This document shows positions 7,398 through 8,690 of a stretch of DNA of 8,690 nucleotides, in pieces. Both the position numbers and the translations under genes were made by a program. Position 1 is the first letter of the stretch, and each line of letters begins with the position of its first letter. This DNA comes from Anaerolineaceae bacterium (GTDB lineage: Bacteria > Chloroflexota > Anaerolineae > Anaerolineales > Anaerolineaceae), in NCBI GenBank assembly GCA_017995665.1, contig JAGOIM010000055.1, positions 1-8,690 of the forward strand, in the 5' to 3' direction. The notes under the pieces are model-generated. The model was given only the letters and a program-made list of their open reading frames with translations, did no database searches and was not told where the DNA came from.

Positions 7398-7656
7398 CGG
7401 GGAGCCGGAAACGGGGAGCGGTGGTCAGGAAACAGGTAGCAGGAAACAGGGAGCGGGAATTAAAGGACGAACAACCGCTAATAACCCCGCTTCAAATTAA
7501 TCTTAATCCGTACGGACGGGGTCTATAGCACCCGATGCGAAACGAGCGGTGTATCTCCGTCCGAGAATGCTTGATTGATCAATTAGTCGGCGGACAAACA
7601 CAAGGCTTGTCCGTACAAGGTTTCCCGGCTTCCCGCTCCCGGCTCCCTGATAAAAC
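7398..7656. repeat. Gene-free mosaic repeat element with inverted, GA-rich ends
   Basis: The gap between lpdA and the next gene holds no plausible coding frame but is dense in repeats. The left side carries GGGGAGCCGGAAACGGGG; the right side read on the minus strand gives CAGGGAGCCGGGAGCGGG (7649-7632), so the ends are imperfect inverted repeats. Inside are: three GA-rich 14-mers (7405-7453); the palindrome TCCGTACGGA (7507-7516); an imperfect hairpin pairing GGACGGGGTCTATAGCACC (7514-7532) with GGTGTATCTCCGTCC (7549-7563); the palindrome ATTGATCAAT (7574-7583); and a perfect 7-base inverted repeat CGGACAA/TTGTCCG (7591-7597, 7607-7613). Blocks recur at 2643-2703. No target-site duplication is clear. 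A MITE- or REP-like non-autonomous element or a nested series of them fits best. No T-run follows any hairpin, so intrinsic termination is not supported. Confidence 0.6.
7405..7453 (+). repeat. GA-rich 14-base repeat units
   Basis: Three related 14-mers occur: CCGGAAACGGGGAG (7405-7418), CAGGAAACAGGTAG (7426-7439) and CAGGAAACAGGGAG (7440-7453). The last two are adjacent and differ at one base; the first is set apart by seven bases. The purine-rich strand is the plus strand throughout, and the opposite polarity appears at the right end of the same element. Confidence 0.7.
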
Positions 7657-7660
7657 AGAC

Positions 7661-7687
7661 TTGACAGTCTCTGGTCTGTGATACAAT
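7661..7687 (+). promoter_or_regulatory. Promoter of the membrane protein gene, near-leaderless
   Basis: A perfect TTGACA (7661-7666) is followed by TACAAT (7682-7687), a 5/6 match preceded by TG-a, making an extended -10. The 15-base spacer is short, but the extended -10 could offset this. Transcription would start near 7694, leaving about 7 bases before the ATG at 7701, and no Shine-Dalgarno sequence is visible in that leader. The promoter begins just beyond the edge of the repeat element. Confidence 0.6.
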
Positions 7688-7700
7688 AGATAAACAAAGT

Positions 7701-8303
7701 ATGGCATCTAAAAAATACGTCAAAGATTACGAGATTGTTGAAACTGAAGATTCACAGGGGCGGATAAAGAAATCGGCAGTGTATCGTGGGAATTATTTCC
7801 ATGTTGATCTCGAGGAAAACCAGCTAAAACAGTTCAAAGTGCAGATATTGGTCTTGTTTTTCCTGTCTCTGGCTATGCCTGTTGTGGCTGGCATGTTAAA
7901 CAATATTGAAGCTCTCAGAGTTATGTATATTGCCATTCCCTATTCTGCAAGCTTCATACCGATGCTATTTCTTGGCGAAGCGATTTTTAGACTCCCTAAA
8001 GAAAAACGCCCATTCCAAAATGAAGAAATTGGACGTTCATTCAGACAAGTAATCAATATGAGTCGATTAACGATCATTTTTGAGCTGGTCGGCTTGCTTG
8101 GTGGCTTGATTTATCAGATTTTTGTTGCAAAGGGACAAAATTTGGGTGCGGAAGCACTTTATTACGGACTAATTCTTGCTGCGGCAAGCTTAAACTGGCT
8201 GATTTTTAGCCGCACGAAAGCAATTAGTATTCGGGAAGAAATTCCCGAAAAAGCTCCGGAGGAGGCTTCCAACGAGGAAGTCGTCTCCATTAACAGTGAA
8301 TAA
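7701..8303 (+). CDS. Unrecognised membrane protein, four predicted helices
   Basis: I do not recognise this 200-residue protein. A charged N-terminal stretch of about 45 residues (KDYEIVETEDSQGRIKKS and onward) is followed by four hydrophobic segments at about 48-66, 72-94, 122-143 and 150-170, arranged as two hairpins around a basic loop (RLPKEKRPFQNEEIGRSFRQ). The C-terminal 30 residues are mostly Glu-rich and probably cytoplasmic. An even helix count puts both ends on the same side, and the Lys/Arg-rich loop after helix 2 favours the cytoplasm for the ends. No signal peptide, catalytic motif or transporter signature is visible. The ATG at 7701 is the first possible ATG, GTG or TTG start after an in-frame stop at 7662-7664, which fixes the N-terminus despite the absence of a ribosome site. 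It stands as a single transcription unit between lpdA and a separately promoted transporter gene. Bacterial origin and coding status seem sure; function is unknown. Confidence 0.75.
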   Translation: MASKKYVKDYEIVETEDSQGRIKKSAVYRGNYFHVDLEENQLKQFKVQILVLFFLSLAMPVVAGMLNNIEALRVMYIAIPYSASFIPMLFLGEAIFRLPKEKRPFQNEEIGRSFRQVINMSRLTIIFELVGLLGGLIYQIFVAKGQNLGAEALYYGLILAAASLNWLIFSRTKAISIREEIPEKAPEEASNEEVVSINSE

Positions 8304-8334
8304 GTTGATGGCAAAAGGGTCTCTGAAAGTCTTG

Positions 8335-8392
8335 TTGACACAATTTTGCTATTAATTTATACTTAACTAAATCTTAGAAGGAGAATTAGGAG
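8335..8392 (+). promoter_or_regulatory. Strong promoter and ribosome sites for the substrate-binding lipoprotein
   Basis: A perfect TTGACA (8335-8340) lies exactly 17 bases before TATACT (8358-8363, 5/6 match), the best promoter in the window. Transcription would start near 8370. Two Shine-Dalgarno-like stretches follow, AAGGAG (8378-8383) and AGGAG (8388-8392); the second is 4 bases from the ATG. This fits an abundant transporter component. Confidence 0.75.
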
Positions 8393-8396
8393 AATA

Positions 8397-8690
8397 ATGA
8401 GTAAATTTGCAAGAAACCTTTCTATCCTGATGGTGCTCGTCTTGTTTGGCGTAGCACTCGCCGCTTGCGGCAACGCTGAGACTCCGGTTACCCCCGAAGA
8501 ACCAGTGGTCGAAGAACCCGTAGTTGAAGAACCCGTGGTCGAAGAACCCGTGGTTGAAGAACCTGTGGTCGAAGAACCCGTGGTCGAAGAGCCCGTAGAA
8601 TTCGCCCCCGAACCTTACGGTGAGAATCTCCCAACCGCCCCAACCATCGACACTCCATTAGTGGTTACCTACCAAGACTTCTCTCAGAAG
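8397..8690 (+). CDS. ABC transporter substrate-binding lipoprotein, N-terminal 98 codons (runs off right edge)
   Basis: The frame starts MSKFARNLSILMVLVLFGVALAAC split as a short basic head, a hydrophobic core and the lipobox LAAC, with C24 as the lipidated residue. The mature protein should be anchored outside the membrane. Residues 34-68 are a spacer of seven Glu-Glu-Pro-Val units. After the spacer, ENLPTAPTIDTPLVVTYQ and then DFSQK resemble the beginning of the mature domain of family 5 (peptide/nickel type) solute-binding proteins, where LVV-x-Y-x-x-FSxKFSPFF is common. Only about 30 residues of that domain are visible, so the ligand class is tentative: oligopeptides are the usual guess. 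Permease and ATPase genes would be expected to the right. The gene has its own strong promoter and is not joined to the membrane protein upstream, whose stop is about 94 bases away. Confidence 0.72.
   Translation, partial: MSKFARNLSILMVLVLFGVALAACGNAETPVTPEEPVVEEPVVEEPVVEEPVVEEPVVEEPVVEEPVEFAPEPYGENLPTAPTIDTPLVVTYQDFSQK
8496..8600 (+). repeat. In-frame 15-base minisatellite encoding Glu-Glu-Pro-Val-Val
   Basis: Six consecutive 15-base units encode EEPVV, followed by a seventh reading EEPVE. The consensus is GAAGAACCCGTGGTC. Nearly all differences between units fall at third codon positions (CCA/CCC/CCT, GTA/GTG, GTC/GTT, GAA/GAG), so the peptide is kept while DNA identity has drifted. It forms an acidic, extended spacer between lipid anchor and binding domain. 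Confidence 0.92.

Noticed and set aside
7591..7613. Intrinsic terminator for the tldD-lpdA operon
   Set aside because: The CGGACAA/TTGTCCG hairpin is followed by CTACAAGG-type sequence rather than a T-run, and it lies about 200 bases beyond the operon.
7398..7656. CRISPR array
   Set aside because: The repeats are 14 bases or less, imperfect, and adjacent or unevenly spaced, with no constant-length spacers and no cas genes.

Overview
The window looks like ordinary chromosome from a bacterium of moderate base composition, most likely a Chloroflexota of the class Anaerolineae. That assignment is an inference. It rests on the style of the DNA polymerase I and dihydrolipoamide dehydrogenase proteins, a family-5 type solute-binding lipoprotein with a long Glu-Pro-Val spacer after its lipobox, an SH3b lipoprotein, and GA-rich intergenic repeats of a kind I associate with that group. 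No marker gene (rRNA, ribosomal protein) is present to settle it. There are no tRNA genes, CRISPR arrays, transposases or phage genes.

Layout. (1) Positions 1-1373, minus strand: the first 457 codons of DNA polymerase I, holding the 5' nuclease and most of a proofreading exonuclease domain that keeps its key acidic residues; the polymerase domain lies beyond the left edge. (2) 1374-1609: a divergent promoter region. A consensus -35 faces polA and overlaps a short heptamer repeat; a good promoter faces right. (3) 1610-2581, plus strand: a secreted lipoprotein with two SH3b-like repeats, each carrying a matching cysteine pair. (4) 2582-2753: a spacer containing a fragment of a dispersed repeat. 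(5) 2754-7395, plus strand: a tight four-gene run of tldD, tldE, a dCMP deaminase-type zinc enzyme and a dihydrolipoamide dehydrogenase. Spacings run from a 4-base overlap to a few tens of bases, so it is probably one operon. (6) 7396-7660: a gene-free mosaic of GA-rich units and inverted repeats related to the fragment in (4). (7) 7701-8303, plus strand: an unrecognised four-helix membrane protein, apparently with an almost leaderless mRNA. (8) 8397 to the right edge: the start of a peptide/nickel-type ABC transporter substrate-binding lipoprotein behind a near-consensus promoter.

How the genes work together. TldD and TldE form a heteromeric metalloprotease, so their coupled expression is expected. 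The deaminase (nucleotide supply) and Lpd (2-oxoacid dehydrogenase or glycine cleavage) have no evident functional tie to the protease or to each other; the run reads as a housekeeping operon. I found no convincing new system. The least explained material is the intergenic repeat family shared by 2643-2703 and 7398-7656, the probable leaderless membrane-protein gene beside it, and the duplicated Cys-paired SH3b lipoprotein.
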